From Gallibacterium trehalosifermentans (GTDB lineage Bacteria; Pseudomonadota; Gammaproteobacteria; Enterobacterales; Pasteurellaceae), in NCBI RefSeq assembly GCF_042433055.1, contig NZ_JBHLWB010000003.1, positions 124,001 to 188,000 on the forward strand: 64,000 nucleotides of DNA, in the 5' to 3' direction. Under the pieces are notes generated by a model. It was not told where the DNA came from. It did no database searches and saw nothing but the letters and a program-made list of their open reading frames with translations. How positions within the stretch are numbered: the first letter of the stretch is position 1; each line of letters begins with the position of its first letter. Made by a program: the position numbers and the translations under genes. Of the stretch, positions 36,382 through 45,916 are shown one piece after another.

Positions 36382-36482
36382 CTCCTATGATTATTATCAT
36401 AATAGAAAAGCATTAGAAGCCATTATGCTACAAAGAGATATTTAATTTATAAATATCAAGTAAAAAGAGTACAGGAGGCAAT

Positions 36483-38168
36483 ATGCTATTAACAATTCTT
36501 AGTTTTTTACTGGTTACGGGTGGTGTCGCGTGGATTTCGTGGCTAAAAACAAAAAATGATGATTTATCCACTTCAAAAGGGTATTTTCTTGCAGGTAGAG
36601 GTTTAAGTGGGTTTGTAATTGGTTGTTCAATGATTTTAACTTCCTTATCAACAGAACAAATTATTGGTGTAAATGCAAACTCTTATGCAGGAAATTTTTC
36701 TATTATTGCGTGGACAGTACCAACTGTTATTCCATTGTGTTTCTTAGCACTATATTTATTACCAAAGTATATTAGAAACGGATACACTACTATTCCAGAA
36801 TTTTTTGAAAATCGATTTGACCGACAAACACGTTTAATTATGTCAGGTCTTTTTTTAGTTTTTTATCTTTTTATTGTTATTCCAACAGCCCTCTATACTG
36901 GTGCTATTGCTTTTAATAAGATTTTTAATTTAGAAGCCACATTTGGGATTAGTTATGGAGAATCTATTGTTTATACCATAATGGCAATTGGTGTTGTTGG
37001 TGCTGCATATGCGATCTTTGGTGGATTAAAAGCAGTTGCCGTGTCGGATACAATTAATGCAATTATTTTAGTTATTGGAGCGATTCTTGTGCCAATTTTT
37101 GGCTTGATTTATTTAGGGAATGGAAGTTTTTCAGAAGGGTTACATATTATTGGTACAACACACGTAGAAAAGTTTAATGCGATTGGTAGTGCGACTGATG
37201 CTGTACCGTGGCCAACAATATTTACTGGTATTATGTTGGTTCATTTCTTTTACTGGACAACGAACCAAGCGATTGTACAACGTGCTTTAGGTGCTAAAGA
37301 TCTAAAAGCAGGGCAAAAAGGAATCTTAATTGCAGCACTATTTCTCTTACTTTTACCGCTAATCTTAAATGTGCCAGGATTATTAAGTTTCCACATCATT
37401 GGAGAAGGATTAAATCCTATTGATTTATCTTATCCTGAATTAGTTAATCGAGTATTACCAACTGTATTACAAGGTTTTTTTGTGGCGGCACTATTTGGTG
37501 CGATATTAAGTACCTTTAATTCCTTCTTAAATTCAGCAGCAACTATTTATTGTAAAGATTTATTACCTTCAATCACGAAAAAGACATTTAGTGATAGAGA
37601 GTTAATTACTTATGCGAAAAAAGTTTCTGCTATTATGGCGATTGTGACTATTATTATCGGACCATTACTAATGTTTGGTACTGATGGTATTTTCTTAATT
37701 ACAAAACGATTTGCAGGTTTTGTGAATATTCCGATTGTTGCCCTGTTTGCAGTTGGATTATTTAATAAAACAGTTTCTGGAGTAGCTGCTCGAATTGCTT
37801 TGTTATTACATGTTGTTTTATATTTCCTCATTGTATGGGTGTTTAATGTAAAAATTAACTTTGTATACGTTATGGCTGCTTTGTTTGTTTTTGATGTGGT
37901 TGTGATGTTAACTTTAGGCATTTTCTTAAGACGAGCCACTCCGTATCAAGATAATACCGAAAATAAAAGTAATGTTGACCTAAGTAATTGGGAATATGTC
38001 AATATTACTGTTGCCTCATTAATTTTAGGTTTAATTGCGCTTTATACACTTTTATCTCCAGTTGGATTAGCTTCCGCAGAGGGCAAACCGCTATGGGTCA
38101 TAGGCGGTTATTTAGTATTGCAAGCTGTTTTATTAGTTGTTGTAGGTAAAAATAAACAGAAGGCTTAA
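36483..38168 (+). CDS. Sodium:solute symporter (SSS family), sulfatase-linked (second of two)
   Basis: Paralogue of the divergent symporter, 561 residues with about 13-14 helices. It has the same landmarks: [54 protein letters not shown] and [18 protein letters not shown]. Many positions differ from the first symporter, so the two are diverged, not a recent duplication. Strong ribosome site (ACAGGAGGCAAT). The next gene is a sulfatase that begins 2 bp after its stop. Confidence 0.92.
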   Translation: MLLTILSFLLVTGGVAWISWLKTKNDDLSTSKGYFLAGRGLSGFVIGCSMILTSLSTEQIIGVNANSYAGNFSIIAWTVPTVIPLCFLALYLLPKYIRNGYTTIPEFFENRFDRQTRLIMSGLFLVFYLFIVIPTALYTGAIAFNKIFNLEATFGISYGESIVYTIMAIGVVGAAYAIFGGLKAVAVSDTINAIILVIGAILVPIFGLIYLGNGSFSEGLHIIGTTHVEKFNAIGSATDAVPWPTIFTGIMLVHFFYWTTNQAIVQRALGAKDLKAGQKGILIAALFLLLLPLILNVPGLLSFHIIGEGLNPIDLSYPELVNRVLPTVLQGFFVAALFGAILSTFNSFLNSAATIYCKDLLPSITKKTFSDRELITYAKKVSAIMAIVTIIIGPLLMFGTDGIFLITKRFAGFVNIPIVALFAVGLFNKTVSGVAARIALLLHVVLYFLIVWVFNVKINFVYVMAALFVFDVVVMLTLGIFLRRATPYQDNTENKSNVDLSNWEYVNITVASLILGLIALYTLLSPVGLASAEGKPLWVIGGYLVLQAVLLVVVGKNKQKA

Positions 38169-38170
38169 AT

Positions 38171-39619
38171 ATGAGTAATGTGATTTATATTTTATTAGAC
38201 CAAGTAAGAAAAGATATGCTAGGCCCGTATGGGCATAGCATTGTGAAAACACCCAATATAGATAGATTAGCGAAAGAAGGGGTATGTTTTGACAATGCGT
38301 TTACACCTGCATCAGTGTGCGGACCAGCAAGAACATCACTGTTTACAGGATTAATGCCCTCTTCGCACGGCATTATTAGAAATGGTGAAAAAGGGGGAAC
38401 GGGGGAAATTAGCCCAGAAGCACCGAATATCTCTAATTTAGCAGGTTATAACTGCTATGTTGCTGGAAAGTGGCATGTTGGTACAAAATCTGTACCTGCT
38501 GATTACGGAATACGAGGACATAATTTTGATGGTTATGGTTACCCAGGTAGCCAAGTTTATAAGGATCTTGTTTTCAATCAACCGCCTACACATTCTAATC
38601 GCTATAAAGAATGGTTAGTGGAAAATCAATTAGACATTCCAAGCGTAAGCAAAGCCTATTTTGGGGATAATCCACATTTACGTGTGCAAGAACTATGTGG
38701 GCTTTTATCTGGCTCCAAAGAGCAAACAATCCCTTATTTTATTATTGATGAATCTAAGCGATTTATTCAGGAATCATTAGATGAAGGAAAACCATTTTTT
38801 ACTTGGATAAACTTTTGGGGACCACATACACCTTGTATCGTACCAGAGCCTTACTACTCAATGTATGATCCAAAAGATGTTGTGCTTGATAAGAGCTTCT
38901 TTAAGCCATTAGAAGGTAAACCTGGACATTATAGAACAATCTCTAAAATGTGGGGAATGTGGGAAGCGAGTGAAGAACATTGGCGAGAGGTAATTACAAA
39001 ATTCTGGGGATATATCACGCTCATTGATGATGCAATAGGAGAATTATTTAAATTTTTAGAACAAAAGGGATTATATGAGGACACCTTTATTGTAATTACT
39101 GCTGATCATGGTGATGCGATGGGGGCGCATAGAATGATCGAAAAAGGTGAATTTATGTTTGATAGTACATATAACATTCCGTTGATTGTTAAAGATCCAC
39201 TTTCAAATAGGATTAATCAACGAGATGACAATTTAGTGTATCTACATGATTTAACCTCTACTGTATTTGATGTCGTAGAGCAAACAATACCGCCTTGTTT
39301 TGAAGGACAAAGTATTTTACCTATTGTTCGTCAAGGTAAAAATAATGATCGAAAGGGCTTATTAGCACAATTAGCGGGGCATTTTGTTTATTTTGAACAA
39401 CGAATGTGGCGACGTAAGGATTATAAACTGGTTTTCAATGCGAGTGATGTTTGTGAACTATATGATGTGAAAAATGATCCAGAAGAAATGGTAAATCTTT
39501 TCTATGATGATGCCTATTCAGAGATAAAGAAGACAATGTTGCTAGAGATGCATTCTGAAATGAAGAAAATTAATGATCCATTAGAGAATTGGGTATATCG
39601 TATTATTGATGAATTATAA
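38171..39619 (+). CDS. Cytoplasmic type I sulfatase, Cys-type (second of two)
   Basis: Second sulfatase, 482 residues. The formylglycine motif is C50-G-P-A-R in SVCGPARTSLFTG. Metal ligands are expected at Asp10-Gln11 (LLDQVRKD; the Asp-Gln form also occurs in choline-sulfatase-like enzymes) and in ITADHGDAMGAH. There is no signal peptide. Its start is 2 bp after the symporter stop, so the pair is translationally coupled as in the other operon. Sequence outside the motifs differs strongly from the first sulfatase, suggesting a different sulfated substrate. Which one cannot be said. Confidence 0.92.
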   Translation: MSNVIYILLDQVRKDMLGPYGHSIVKTPNIDRLAKEGVCFDNAFTPASVCGPARTSLFTGLMPSSHGIIRNGEKGGTGEISPEAPNISNLAGYNCYVAGKWHVGTKSVPADYGIRGHNFDGYGYPGSQVYKDLVFNQPPTHSNRYKEWLVENQLDIPSVSKAYFGDNPHLRVQELCGLLSGSKEQTIPYFIIDESKRFIQESLDEGKPFFTWINFWGPHTPCIVPEPYYSMYDPKDVVLDKSFFKPLEGKPGHYRTISKMWGMWEASEEHWREVITKFWGYITLIDDAIGELFKFLEQKGLYEDTFIVITADHGDAMGAHRMIEKGEFMFDSTYNIPLIVKDPLSNRINQRDDNLVYLHDLTSTVFDVVEQTIPPCFEGQSILPIVRQGKNNDRKGLLAQLAGHFVYFEQRMWRRKDYKLVFNASDVCELYDVKNDPEEMVNLFYDDAYSEIKKTMLLEMHSEMKKINDPLENWVYRIIDEL

Positions 39620-39646
39620 GTTCTCATTTTCTCTATTAGGAAAGTT

Positions 39647-39680
39647 AAAATACCTGCTTATTACGAGCAGGTATTTTTTA
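39647..39680. terminator. Terminator after the second sulfatase gene
   Basis: Perfect 12-base stem (AAAATACCTGCT / AGCAGGTATTTT), 7-base loop and T run, 28 bp after the stop. Confidence 0.92.
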
Positions 39681-39770
39681 TGAAATTACAGTATAGTCAT
39701 TAAGAACTTTTTCACCTCCATAATGTCAAACCCCCGCTTTTATTGTATAGCTTATGGAGATAATTCATTT

Positions 39771-41396
39771 ATGCGAATAGCGTCATTCTCATTACGTTCG
39801 ACAACGTTAATTAGTTTGGTTTCACTCTATTTCACATTAGTATTAAATTATGCGTTTTATGCCAAAGTCTTAAAACTTCACCCCTTTACTGGTGAAACAG
39901 AAGATTATTTTTTAGTAACTGTGCCATTTTTTGTCTTTTTTGTACTAAATGCTGTATTTCAATTATTTGCCTTACCCGTTTTGCATAAAATAATAATGCC
40001 TGCGCTACTGATGATCAGTGCAGCAGTGGGGTATAGCGAAGTTTTTCTAGATGTCTATTTCACAACAGATATGTTGGAAAATGTGTTGCAGACAAATTTT
40101 GCTGAAGCATCACGCACGGTTACATTACCTTATATTTTATGGATTCTTGGTTTTGGTGTTTTTCCCTCATTGCTTTATGTGTTGGTGAAAGTAGATTATC
40201 GTCGTTGGTATAAAGAAATTGCCTATCGTATTGCCATGATTTTGTTATCTGTTGTGGTGATAGCGGGTATTGCGAAAGGATTTTATCAAGATTATGCCTC
40301 TTTTGTGAGAAATAATAAGAGTGTCCCCGCTTTGATTGTGCCATCGAATTTTATTAGTGCTGGAATAAACGAAGTTAAGCGTATTCAACAAGCCAATATG
40401 CCCTATACTGAGTTGGGCTTAGATGCAGCACAAGAAAAGCCTGATGATTATCTTCATCTGACGGTATTAGTTGTGGGAGAAACAACCCGAGCGCAAAATT
40501 GGGGATTGAATGGTTATCAACCACAAACGACACCATTATTAGCAGCACGTGGTGATCAAATTATCAATTTTAAAAATGTTACCAGTTGTGGAACATCAAC
40601 GGCGGTATCTGTACCTTGTATGTTTTCAGGTATGGGGAAAGATAATTATGATGCAGTGAAAGCAGCTCATCAAGATAATATCCTAGATGTATTACAACGT
40701 GCAGGTGTGGAGATTTTATGGATTGATAACAACAGTGATTGCAAAGGCGTGTGTTTACGTGTACCGAGTAAAAATATCGTCTCGTCAACGGATCCAAAAT
40801 ACTGTCAAGATGGTGAATGTTTGGATAATATTTTATTAGATCATATTGATGATGTGCTGCGAAATCTTAAAAAAGATACCGTGTTAGTTTTGCATACGAT
40901 TGGTAGCCATGGACCAACCTATTATGAGCGTTATATACCTGAATATCGTCGTTTTACACCAACGTGTGATACCAATGAAATTCAAAAATGTACCAATGAA
41001 CAGTTAGTGAATACCTATAACAATGGAATTCTCTATATTGATCAATTCTTAGATAATGTAATTGAGAAAGTGTCTGCACATTCTGAATTAGAGGCAGCTG
41101 TTTACTATTTGTCTGATCATGGCGAATCATTGGGTGAAAATGGAGTATATTTGCACGGGACACCATATGCGATTGCACCAGCACAACAAACACATATTCC
41201 AATGATTATGTGGTTTTCGGATCGATTTAAAGAAAATGAAAATATTGATTTTGACTGCTTACGGAAAAATGCAGCTCAACAATCTTATTCACAAGATAAT
41301 TTGTATAGCACCCTGTTTGGCTTAATGGATATGAATCCAAATACATCGGTATATCAGGAAAAATTGGATATTATTGCGCAGTGTAAGCAGAAGTAG
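39771..41396 (+). CDS. Phosphoethanolamine transferase, EptA family
   Basis: Inner-membrane enzyme that transfers phosphoethanolamine from phosphatidylethanolamine to lipid A or another LOS site. I choose ATG 39771 (541 residues, MRIASFSLRSTT, with GGAG upstream), not the ATG at 39723. Five hydrophobic helices (about 1-180) precede a periplasmic sulfatase-fold domain with VVGETTRAQNWGLNGY, the catalytic Thr region TSCGTSTAVSVPCMFSG, paired cysteines and YYLSDHGESLGENG. It resembles PmrC/EptA and Neisseria LptA. Lipid A is the most likely target. The link with the adjacent sulfatases is structural fold only. Confidence 0.9.
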   Translation: MRIASFSLRSTTLISLVSLYFTLVLNYAFYAKVLKLHPFTGETEDYFLVTVPFFVFFVLNAVFQLFALPVLHKIIMPALLMISAAVGYSEVFLDVYFTTDMLENVLQTNFAEASRTVTLPYILWILGFGVFPSLLYVLVKVDYRRWYKEIAYRIAMILLSVVVIAGIAKGFYQDYASFVRNNKSVPALIVPSNFISAGINEVKRIQQANMPYTELGLDAAQEKPDDYLHLTVLVVGETTRAQNWGLNGYQPQTTPLLAARGDQIINFKNVTSCGTSTAVSVPCMFSGMGKDNYDAVKAAHQDNILDVLQRAGVEILWIDNNSDCKGVCLRVPSKNIVSSTDPKYCQDGECLDNILLDHIDDVLRNLKKDTVLVLHTIGSHGPTYYERYIPEYRRFTPTCDTNEIQKCTNEQLVNTYNNGILYIDQFLDNVIEKVSAHSELEAAVYYLSDHGESLGENGVYLHGTPYAIAPAQQTHIPMIMWFSDRFKENENIDFDCLRKNAAQQSYSQDNLYSTLFGLMDMNPNTSVYQEKLDIIAQCKQK

Positions 41397-41406
41397 GCGG
41401 ATAAAG

Positions 41407-41435
41407 AATGTGCGACCTAATGTCGCACATTTTGT
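41407..41435. terminator. Bidirectional terminator between eptA-like gene and ABC exporter gene
   Basis: Ten-base stem (AATGTGCGAC / GTCGCACATT), 5-base loop, T-rich end, in the 54-bp gap between convergent genes. Confidence 0.85.
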
Positions 41436-41450
41436 TCATTTTATATGGAA

Positions 41451-43289
41451 TTAATGCTCACTTAAAAAACCACCACTTTGATGTTTCCATAATTTGGCAT
41501 AAAGTCCATTTTTTTCCAACAATTCAGCGTGAGTGCCTTGTTCTACAATTTGTCCTTTATCTAACACAATCAAGCGATCCATCGCCGCTATGGTAGAGAG
41601 GCGATGAGCAATAGCGATAACGGTTTTATTTTCCATCATTTTATCTAGGCTTTCTTGAATTGCCGCTTCAACTTCAGAATCTAATGCACTGGTCGCTTCA
41701 TCTAATAATAGAATTGGAGCATCTTTTAGCATCACACGTGCAATTGCAATACGTTGGCGCTGACCACCAGAGAGTTTGACGCCTCGTTCACCAACGTGTG
41801 CATCATAACCACGGCGACCTTGAGCGTCGCTAAGCGCAGGAATAAAATTGGCTGCTTCGGCTCGTTCGGCGGCAGAAATCATCTCTTCTTCAGTAGCATC
41901 AGGGCGACCATAGATAATATTTTCTCGTACAGAACGATGTAGTAATGAGGTATCTTGTGTTACTAATCCAATCTGACTACGCAAACTTTCTTGGCGAACA
42001 TCACAAACATTTTGTCCATCAATCGTAATGTCCCCTTGATTAGCTTCATAAAAACGGAGTAAGAGATTAACAATGGTTGATTTTCCTGCACCAGAACGTC
42101 CAATTAACCCGACTTTCTCTCCAGGCTTAATAGTTAGGTTAAATTTAGAGAGCAGAGGTTTATCGCTTTCATAAGCAAATTGTACATTAGCAAATTTAAT
42201 TTCACCTTTAGTTACCGTAAGATCAGTAGCATTGCTTTTATCCACGATGGTATGTGGTTTAGAAAGTGTATGCATACCATCATTCACTGTACCAATATTT
42301 TCAAATAAACGTGCTGCTTCCCACATGATCCAACGAGAAAGATTATTAACACGTAATGCCATTGCTATCGCAGTGGCAATCGCACCGACACCTGTTTTTC
42401 CTGTACTCCATAACCATAACCCCAATAAAGCTGTGCTAAGAGTGAGTAAGATATTAGTGAAATAGGTTAGTGCTTCAAGCGAAGTTGCTAAGCGCATTTG
42501 GGCGTGGACAGTTACCATAAACTCTTGCATAGATCGCTTGGCGTAACTCGCTTCACGAAAACCATGTGAAAATAGTTTAACGGTCGTGATATTAGAATAA
42601 GCATCAGTTACACGTCCTGTCATTAATGAACGTGCATCAGCTTGTCGTTCAGCGGTATAGGCTAATTTTGGGATAAAGATTTTTAATATAATTGCAAAGA
42701 CTACTAACCAGATAATAAATGGTAATACAAACCAACTATCTAAAGTCATTAATACCGCACCAGACGTAATAAAATAGACGATAACATAGGTCATCACATC
42801 AGAGATAGCGAGTACAGTATCGCGAACGGCGAGAGCAGTTTGCATCACTTTTGCAGAAACACGACCAGCAAATTCATCTTGGTAGAAACTTAAACTTTGC
42901 CCTAGCATTAAACGGTGGAAATTCCAGCGTAAACGCATTGGAAAAACACCTTGTAATGTTTGCAGATGAATATTAGAAGCAATGAAAGACCAAACAATAC
43001 TAAATAGTAATAATCCAGCCATACCAAGTAATTGCAGCTGTTTTTCTTGCCATAATTGTTGAGGTGAATAGTTTGTTAACCAGTCAACGAGGGTTCCCAT
43101 AAATTGGAACAATATCGCTTCCATTGCACCAATACCTATTACCATAATGGTAAGGAGTAAAATCCAGCCCCGCATACCTTCTATACAAGACCAGATAAAT
43201 TTAAGTAAGCCTTGTTGTGGTACAGTTGGTAGATCATCAGGATAAGGATTAAGACGTTTTTCAAACCATGAATAAATACGAGCAAACAT
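41451..43289 (-). CDS. ABC exporter, fused permease and ATPase
   Basis: Half-transporter of 612 residues that should dimerise. Residues about 30-330 form six membrane helices; the nucleotide-binding domain has Walker A GLIGRSGAGKST, Q-loop LVTQDTSLLHRSV, the signature LSGGQRQRIAIARV, Walker B ILLLDEATSALD and the switch His in IAIAHRLSTI. It is in the MsbA/multidrug exporter class and resembles an uncharacterised Haemophilus exporter as far as I recall. The substrate is unknown. It is 9 bp after mazG, same strand. Confidence 0.9.
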   Translation of the reverse strand: MFARIYSWFEKRLNPYPDDLPTVPQQGLLKFIWSCIEGMRGWILLLTIMVIGIGAMEAILFQFMGTLVDWLTNYSPQQLWQEKQLQLLGMAGLLLFSIVWSFIASNIHLQTLQGVFPMRLRWNFHRLMLGQSLSFYQDEFAGRVSAKVMQTALAVRDTVLAISDVMTYVIVYFITSGAVLMTLDSWFVLPFIIWLVVFAIILKIFIPKLAYTAERQADARSLMTGRVTDAYSNITTVKLFSHGFREASYAKRSMQEFMVTVHAQMRLATSLEALTYFTNILLTLSTALLGLWLWSTGKTGVGAIATAIAMALRVNNLSRWIMWEAARLFENIGTVNDGMHTLSKPHTIVDKSNATDLTVTKGEIKFANVQFAYESDKPLLSKFNLTIKPGEKVGLIGRSGAGKSTIVNLLLRFYEANQGDITIDGQNVCDVRQESLRSQIGLVTQDTSLLHRSVRENIIYGRPDATEEEMISAAERAEAANFIPALSDAQGRRGYDAHVGERGVKLSGGQRQRIAIARVMLKDAPILLLDEATSALDSEVEAAIQESLDKMMENKTVIAIAHRLSTIAAMDRLIVLDKGQIVEQGTHAELLEKNGLYAKLWKHQSGGFLSEH

Positions 43290-43298
43290 AGCTAAAAG

Positions 43299-44096
43299 TT
43301 ATTCTCCTTGTTTTTCTTGTTGTTTAACTTGATTCCAGAGTAGATCCATTTCGCTGAGAGAGGCTTCCTTTAAATGGCGTCCAGAACTCACAATGGTTTG
43401 TTCCACTTGGCGGAATCGTCGTTCAAATTTAAGATTAGCTTTGCGTAAAGCCTCCTCTGGATTGATATGTAAATGACGGGCGACATTGACTACTGCAAAT
43501 AACAGATCGCCAATTTCCTCTTCAATAGTAGTTGGATTTTGTGGCAATTTATCTAATTCATCACGAACTTCTTGTAGCTCCTCTTCCACTTTTTGTAAGG
43601 TAAGTGCTGTTTCAGACCAATCAAAACCGACTTTAGCACAGCGCTTTTGTAATTTTGTCGCACGTAACAAAGCAGGTAATGCAGCTGGAATATTGTCGAG
43701 AATAGAAAATTGCTGCTTATTGTGGCGTTCTTGTTGTTTAATCTTTTCCCAATTTTTTAACACCTCTTCACTAGTGTTGGCTTCAACTTCACCAAATACA
43801 TGTGGGTGGCGACGAATAATTTTATCCGTAATACCATGAATAACATCATTTAATGTAAATGCATTCTCTTCTTTCGCTAATTGGCTTAAAAAAACAACCT
43901 GCATTAATAAATCACCAAGTTCTTCTTTCAGATCTTGACGATTGTCCTGATTGATAGCTTCAACCACTTCATAAGCTTCCTCTAAAATATGAGGCGGCAT
44001 CGTTTGATAACTCTGTTCTAAATCCCAAGGGCAACCTTTTTCAGGATCACGTAATTGAGCAATTACTTCTGCAAATTTTTCTAATGTTGTTACCAT
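43299..44096 (-). CDS. mazG: Nucleoside triphosphate pyrophosphohydrolase
   Basis: MazG hydrolyses all NTPs and dNTPs to monophosphates and lowers ppGpp under stress in E. coli. Two MazG domains are present: the first has RDPEKGCPWDLEQSYQTM and EELGDLLMQVVFLSQLA, the second KVGFDWSETALTLQKVEEE and EEIGDLLFAVVNVAR, with the metal-binding EExxE/D pattern in each. I start it at the second Met (MVTTLEKF, 265 residues) because TGGAG lies just upstream; the ATG at 44108 would add four residues. Confidence 0.93.
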   Translation of the reverse strand: MVTTLEKFAEVIAQLRDPEKGCPWDLEQSYQTMPPHILEEAYEVVEAINQDNRQDLKEELGDLLMQVVFLSQLAKEENAFTLNDVIHGITDKIIRRHPHVFGEVEANTSEEVLKNWEKIKQQERHNKQQFSILDNIPAALPALLRATKLQKRCAKVGFDWSETALTLQKVEEELQEVRDELDKLPQNPTTIEEEIGDLLFAVVNVARHLHINPEEALRKANLKFERRFRQVEQTIVSSGRHLKEASLSEMDLLWNQVKQQEKQGE

Positions 44097-44229
44097 TTTT
44101 TGCTCCATTTTAGATTTAATTTTGATTTGTTTTTAATAGCGTGATCAACCGCAAATTTTTTCCTTATGTTTAGTGCTAATATAATGACCAAGCTTATTCG
44201 ATTAACTGATTATAAATGGAGGAATCATT

Positions 44230-44658
44230 ATGTATAAGCATGTTCTTGTCGCAGTTGACCTTTCAGAAGAAAGTAATATTTTATTAGCAAAAGCGGTGCA
44301 AGTTGCTAAAAACAATAGTGCTAAATTATCCATTATTCATGTCGATGTTAATTTTTCCGACCTTTATACTGGGTTAGTCGATGTAAATATGTCTTCTATG
44401 CAAGATCGTATTTCCGATGAAACTCATGACGCATTGGTTGAACTGGCGAAACAAGCAGGTTATCCAGTTACAGAAACGCTTTGCGGTAACGGTGATCTTG
44501 GTACGGTATTATCAGATGCCGTAGATAAATATGATGTTGATATCCTTGTTGTAGGGCATCACCAAGACTTCTGGAGTAAATTGATGTCATCAACTCGTCA
44601 AGTCATGAATAATATTGATGTTGATATGTTAGTTGTACCATTAAAAGACGAAGATTAA
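44230..44658 (+). CDS. uspA: Universal stress protein A
   Basis: Small cytoplasmic protein induced by growth arrest and stress in E. coli. It has 142 residues, with [22 protein letters not shown] at the start and [22 protein letters not shown] at the end. The ATP-binding GxxGxxG pattern of the other Usp class is not present, as in UspA proper. Strong ribosome site (GGAGGAATC). Monocistronic, with its own terminator. Confidence 0.94.
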   Translation: MYKHVLVAVDLSEESNILLAKAVQVAKNNSAKLSIIHVDVNFSDLYTGLVDVNMSSMQDRISDETHDALVELAKQAGYPVTETLCGNGDLGTVLSDAVDKYDVDILVVGHHQDFWSKLMSSTRQVMNNIDVDMLVVPLKDED

Positions 44659-44672
44659 TTATAGCGCGAAAA

Positions 44673-44698
44673 AACCTCTGCGTCTGCGGAGGTTTTTT
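44673..44698. terminator. Bidirectional terminator between uspA and slyX
   Basis: Nine-pair stem AACCTCTGC-GTCT-GCGGAGGTT (one G-T pair) followed by T6; A-rich on the other side, so it works for both convergent genes. Confidence 0.92.
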
Positions 44699-44711
44699 AA
44701 CTTTTTTATTA

Positions 44712-44936
44712 TCAATAATGTGGTGGAGGTGTTTCCTCTGCAGCAGTTGCAATATTTGATGGCTGCATATCTTTTAATTTTTGTGCAAGATAGCGTAGCT
44801 GCAACTGCATTTTTTCAAGAGTAAATTGCTGTTCAATAATAGATTGGTTAAGTTGTTCAATCGTATTTTCTTGAAAGGCAACTTTCATTTCCAATTCATC
44901 TATACGTTGTGAGAAAACGGTATCTTCGATAGTCAT
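44712..44936 (-). CDS. slyX: SlyX family protein
   Basis: Small coiled-coil protein of 74 residues (E. coli SlyX 72) with leucine/isoleucine heptads through residues about 5-55 and a proline-histidine tail (EETPPPHY). Function unknown. It lies divergent from fkpA, the neighbour it also has in E. coli. Confidence 0.9.
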   Translation of the reverse strand: MTIEDTVFSQRIDELEMKVAFQENTIEQLNQSIIEQQFTLEKMQLQLRYLAQKLKDMQPSNIATAAEETPPPHY

Positions 44937-45121
44937 TGTGTATCCTTTATCGCATTGATAATAACAGACGGAATTGCTATTAAGTTTTCAGTATTGTTAA
45001 AAACGTAATAATTTGGTTTAAATAGAAATAAATATTGTATATTTTTAAAAATCATTTTACCCTATTCATTCAAGTTACAGCACTAATAATCTATTCTTTT
45101 TCTTATGGAGAACAAACAATT

Positions 45122-45850
45122 ATGCGTTCTATTCACAAAGCAACGTTTCTTTCTGGATTAATTTTTTTAGCTGTTAGCAACCAAAGTTTAGCAGAAGATT
45201 CTCAACTAAAAGATAAAAAATTCATTGATGATTCTTCTTATGCGATTGGTGTGTTTATGGGAAAAAATATTCAACAATCATTAGAATCGCAAAAATCTTT
45301 AATTAAATATGACAGTGCTAAAATTTTAGACGGGGTAAAAGATACATTAACTGGAAAAACTACACTTTCAGATGAAGCATTACAAAAACAACTACAAGCT
45401 TTAGATGAAGAACTAACTAAAGCAACACAAGCGCAATTAGAGAAAATTGCTAAAGAAAATGAGAAAAAAGGGAAAGAGTATCGCGATAAATATGCTAAAC
45501 AAGAGGGCGTGAATAAAACGGCTTCAGGTATCCTGTATCGTATTGAAAATGCTGGTGAAGGAGAATCACCAGATCCAACAGATACAGTAAAAGTGAATTA
45601 TCGTGGAACATTAATTGATGGAACAGAATTTGATAGCTCATATAAACGTAATCAACCGATTGAATTCCAATTAAATCAACTTATTCCTGGTTGGGTTGAA
45701 GGTATTGGATTAATTAAAAAAGGCGGTAAAATTCAATTAGTATTACCACCAAATCTTGCATATGGTGATCAGCAAACAGGACAAATTCCGCCAAACTCAA
45801 CTTTGATTTTTGATATCGAATTATTAGATGTGAAATCAAATAATAAATAG
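45122..45850 (+). CDS. fkpA: FKBP-type peptidyl-prolyl isomerase, periplasmic
   Basis: Periplasmic foldase and chaperone. I start it at MRSIHKATF (242 residues), which gives a signal peptide ending near SLAEDS; the frame is open 87 bases further upstream but the extra residues would spoil the signal peptide. An N-terminal helical dimerisation domain (DSSYAIGVFMGKNIQQSLES...) is followed by a C-terminal FKBP domain with VKVNYRGTLIDGTEFDSSY and LIPGWVEGI. Its terminator follows. Confidence 0.93.
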   Translation: MRSIHKATFLSGLIFLAVSNQSLAEDSQLKDKKFIDDSSYAIGVFMGKNIQQSLESQKSLIKYDSAKILDGVKDTLTGKTTLSDEALQKQLQALDEELTKATQAQLEKIAKENEKKGKEYRDKYAKQEGVNKTASGILYRIENAGEGESPDPTDTVKVNYRGTLIDGTEFDSSYKRNQPIEFQLNQLIPGWVEGIGLIKKGGKIQLVLPPNLAYGDQQTGQIPPNSTLIFDIELLDVKSNNK

Positions 45851-45863
45851 TGAGAGTTAAAGC

Positions 45864-45902
45864 AAAAAAGAGAACGAGCAGCAATGTTCGTTACTCTTTT
45901 TT
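45864..45902 (+). terminator. fkpA terminator
   Basis: Stem AAAAAAGAG / CTCTTTTTT with inner AACGA/TCGTT pairing and a T tract, just after fkpA. Confidence 0.85.
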
Positions 45903-45916
45903 AATTTGGAGTGGTT

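Noticed and set aside
39771..41396. Third member of the sulfatase island
   Set aside because: Membrane helices plus the phosphoethanolamine-transferase motifs and a Thr nucleophile region place it in the EptA family. It shares only the alkaline-phosphatase-like fold and is separated by a strong terminator.
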